Source: Fibrobacter sp. UWEL (GTDB taxonomy: Bacteria > Fibrobacterota > Fibrobacteria > Fibrobacterales > Fibrobacteraceae). Taken from it: a stretch of 64,000 nucleotides of DNA. The notes under the pieces are model-generated. The model had not been told where the DNA came from. It made no database searches and saw nothing but the letters and a program-made list of their open reading frames with translations. Shown in pieces: positions 62,771 to 64,000 of the stretch. Position 1 is the stretch's first letter. Every line of letters begins with the position of its first letter. The translations under genes were made by a program, and so were the position numbers. The stretch is from assembly GCF_900142535.1 (NCBI RefSeq), contig NZ_FRBE01000014.1, positions 38,261-102,260 on the forward strand, written 5' to 3'.

Positions 62771-63062
62771 TGTTTAACTCCTTCTTAATTTCCTTTGCTT
62801 TTTCAATGTCTCTCTGTTGCGTAGATTTATCTCCTCCGATTAGAAGAAAAATCACTTCGCCATTTACATTCATATAGTACAGCCTATATCCAGGACCATA
62901 ATCAATCCGCATTTCAAAAACGCCATCACCAACTGATTTGGAATCTCCTAGATTACCTAACTCAACATGTTTAAGACGATTATTAATCCTGGATTTAGCA
63001 TATACATCCCTCAGATTTTTCATCCATTTTATGAACTGTTCGGTCCTCTTTACCTGATACAC
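62763..63062 (-). CDS. RelE/HigB-like toxin (HI1419 type, Gp49-like)
   Basis: 99 residues. The pattern FIKWMKNLRDVYAKSRINNRLKHVELGNLGDSKSVGDGVFEMRIDYGPGYRLYY, then LLIGGDKSTQQRDIEKAKEI, is the Gp49-like/HigB RNase fold. It probably cleaves mRNA on the ribosome. AAGGAGG precedes the ATG. The promoter overlaps a perfect operator. Confidence 0.88.
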   Translation of the reverse strand: MYQVKRTEQFIKWMKNLRDVYAKSRINNRLKHVELGNLGDSKSVGDGVFEMRIDYGPGYRLYYMNVNGEVIFLLIGGDKSTQQRDIEKAKEIKKELNNG

Positions 63063-63074
63063 ATGTTCCTCCTT

Positions 63075-63103
63075 AATGTAGCCAATCGGCTACAAATTGT
63101 CAA
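63075..63103 (-). promoter_or_regulatory. Toxin-antitoxin promoter with operator
   Basis: On the minus strand TTGACA (63103-63098), 17 bases, TACATT (63080-63075). TGTAGCCAATCGGCTACA (63077-63094) is an inverted repeat with perfect 7-base arms that covers the spacer and the -10. Confidence 0.85.
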
Positions 63104-63114
63104 GTACTGGACAA

Positions 63115-63246
63115 ACAAAAAAGCCGCATTACCCATAAGGATCCTTAACGGATTCGATATAAGTAAAAGCGGCTTGTTGGGTCTTTCGACCCCAACCATT
63201 GTCTGTCAGAATAAAACTACAAAAGTCTAAATGTCAAAAGGCGACA
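63115..63246 (-). repeat. Structured repeat element, copy B, after the HicAB module
   Basis: On the minus strand: TTCTGACAGACAATGGTTG, hairpin GTTGGGGTC-GAAA-GACCCAAC, AAGCCGC, inner AAGGATCCTT, GCGGCTTTTTT. The conserved ends match copy A while the stems differ by compensating changes. Confidence 0.75.
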
Positions 63247-63248
63247 TC

Positions 63249-63668
63249 TTAAACAAAATTGATTTCCAGTCTTTTTCCAAGGGCTGCAGCAATTTTATAA
63301 AGCGTTTCCACCGATGGAGATCCTTTCGGCGTTTCAAAGCGTTGATAAGCTTGAGGAGATATACCAGCCTTCTTTGCAACCTGAGTCTTGGTCTGACCAC
63401 GACGTGCTTCAAAGATTTTGTAAGCGACCTCTATCTTCGGCGACAACTCGACCGCATACAAGCCCTTCTTTTCATTGGGTTCAGTCTTTGGATAAACAAA
63501 GGTCAACCCCAAATCCAAATCACATTCAAAAGCACCATCCATGGCATCCTTTGCCATAGCCAAGGCTTCACCTATAGAAGCCCCAAAAGCATTTACATTG
63601 GGAAGGTCCGGAAAACTGGCAACATAACCCATATCCTTATCCTTTTCAATTTTACAAGCGTAAATCAT
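63249..63668 (-). CDS. HicB antitoxin with HTH
   Basis: 139 residues. The N-terminal HicB partial RNase H fold (MIYACKIEKDKDMGYVASFPDLPNVNAFGASIGEALAMAKDA) is followed by an XRE-type HTH (about 93-125: GQTKTQVAKKAGISPQAYQRFE). It neutralises HicA and represses the operon. It ends in element copy B. Confidence 0.9.
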   Translation of the reverse strand: MIYACKIEKDKDMGYVASFPDLPNVNAFGASIGEALAMAKDAMDGAFECDLDLGLTFVYPKTEPNEKKGLYAVELSPKIEVAYKIFEARRGQTKTQVAKKAGISPQAYQRFETPKGSPSVETLYKIAAALGKRLEINFV

Positions 63669-63677
63669 TTAATGCCC

Positions 63678-63854
63678 CTATTGATCCAACTGTTTCAAGA
63701 TTCGTTTCAAATAGTCCCCGACAATCTCTTTAGAATGTTTCTGGATGGGAACGGTTCTATGTCCAGGCTTCACGAACTGATGATGAGAACCTGTGATTCT
63801 TTTTAGAACCCAACCTCTTTGAATAGCATACCTACAGATATCGTTAAACTTCAT
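63678..63854 (-). CDS. HicA toxin
   Basis: 58 residues from the ATG at 63854 (MKFNDICRYAIQRGWVLKRI), the usual HicA start. The catalytic His is in TGSHHQFVKPG, and VPIQKHSKEI is the conserved end. It cleaves mRNA. I reject the upstream ATG at 63884, because TATATT (63865-63860) lies between them, 5 bases before ATG 63854, with TTGAAT 17 bases further up; the mRNA would be leaderless. Confidence 0.88.
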   Translation of the reverse strand: MKFNDICRYAIQRGWVLKRITGSHHQFVKPGHRTVPIQKHSKEIVGDYLKRILKQLDQ

Positions 63855-63859
63855 ACATG

Positions 63860-63888
63860 AATATAGTTTTTCTTTTTTCTGCATTCAA
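63860..63888 (-). promoter_or_regulatory. Promoter of hicAB
   Basis: TTGAAT (63888-63883), 17 bases, TATATT (63865-63860) on the minus strand, with the start codon 5 bases beyond. Confidence 0.75.
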
Positions 63889-64000
63889 TAAATTTTATTA
63901 TAAATGAGGCATCATCAACATGTGTGGAAGCATTTAGGCAGCCTTGCTAGATGAATCTCTCGATTCCGATTCCCATTCGTAGGCTATCTTTACATCTACA

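Noticed and set aside
62262..63246. attC (integron) sites in the toxin-antitoxin cluster
   Set aside because: The copies have conserved ends and variable hairpins and follow small modules, but the order is GTT then AAC rather than RYYYAAC then GTTRRRY, and no integrase gene is in the window.

Overview
The window looks like a chromosomal segment of a Fibrobacter species (rumen or gut Fibrobacteres). Seen directly: a TIGR02147-type regulator gene, a FISUMP-type (Fibrobacter succinogenes major paralogous domain) lipoprotein, many lipoproteins with LamG or Ser-rich regions, secreted GH43 and GH30 enzymes with CBM6 or Ig-like modules, pyruvate:ferredoxin oxidoreductase of an anaerobe, and a near-match to the LexA box reported for F. 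succinogenes upstream of ruvA. There are no rRNA genes, no CRISPR array, no complete phage and no recognisable insertion sequence.

Layout. 1-3.4 kb: tail of a secreted protein, then a three-gene TIGR02147/lipoprotein/PAS operon. 3.5-8.2 kb (minus): omega subunit, tRNA-Ser, M3 peptidase, a lipoprotein and purF. 8.5-10.6 kb: GH43-CBM6 enzyme. 10.9-14.9 kb: grpE, dnaK and dnaJ; grpE and dnaK each have a consensus sigma-54 promoter. 15.1-17.5 kb: lipoprotein, radical SAM/SPASM protein and flavoprotein with ATGA overlaps. 17.6-21.6 kb: divergent GH30 and GH43-like genes sharing an Ig-like domain. 22-25 kb: TetR regulator with two operators, then small accessory genes (GNATs, DUF3795, LiaF-like). 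25-30 kb: tgt, a TonB-like lipoprotein, a toxin-antitoxin pair with a frameshifted toxin, TrpB2. 30-37.2 kb: thioredoxin-like protein, Svx-like metallopeptidase, the large POR gene. 37.4-47 kb: tRNA-Asp, SprT-like and YkgJ proteins, then a run of lipoproteins and outer-membrane proteins. 47-54 kb: ruvAB, an outer-membrane barrel, an RND exporter and an aminotransferase. 54.3-57.9 kb: FHA-ABC transporter translationally coupled to a Hanks-type kinase. 58-62 kb: YraN, a degenerate GGDEF protein, a YciO/YrdC protein, lpxC-fabZ. 61.8-63.9 kb: three small two-gene modules (DUF4160/DUF2442, HigBA-like, HicAB), two of them followed by copies of one structured element.

Signals that cut across genes. 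(1) Many genes without a Shine-Dalgarno have a -10 hexamer 5-8 nt before the ATG, implying leaderless mRNAs. (2) Three intergenic heptanucleotide tandem arrays start at the stop codon of the upstream gene. (3) Short REP-like elements (TCATTCCGAGCGAAGTC family) lie after genes, and one has been absorbed into a coding sequence. (4) Consensus promoters read TTGACA-17-TATATT.

All calls rest on reading the sequence and on recalled family knowledge; no database search was run.
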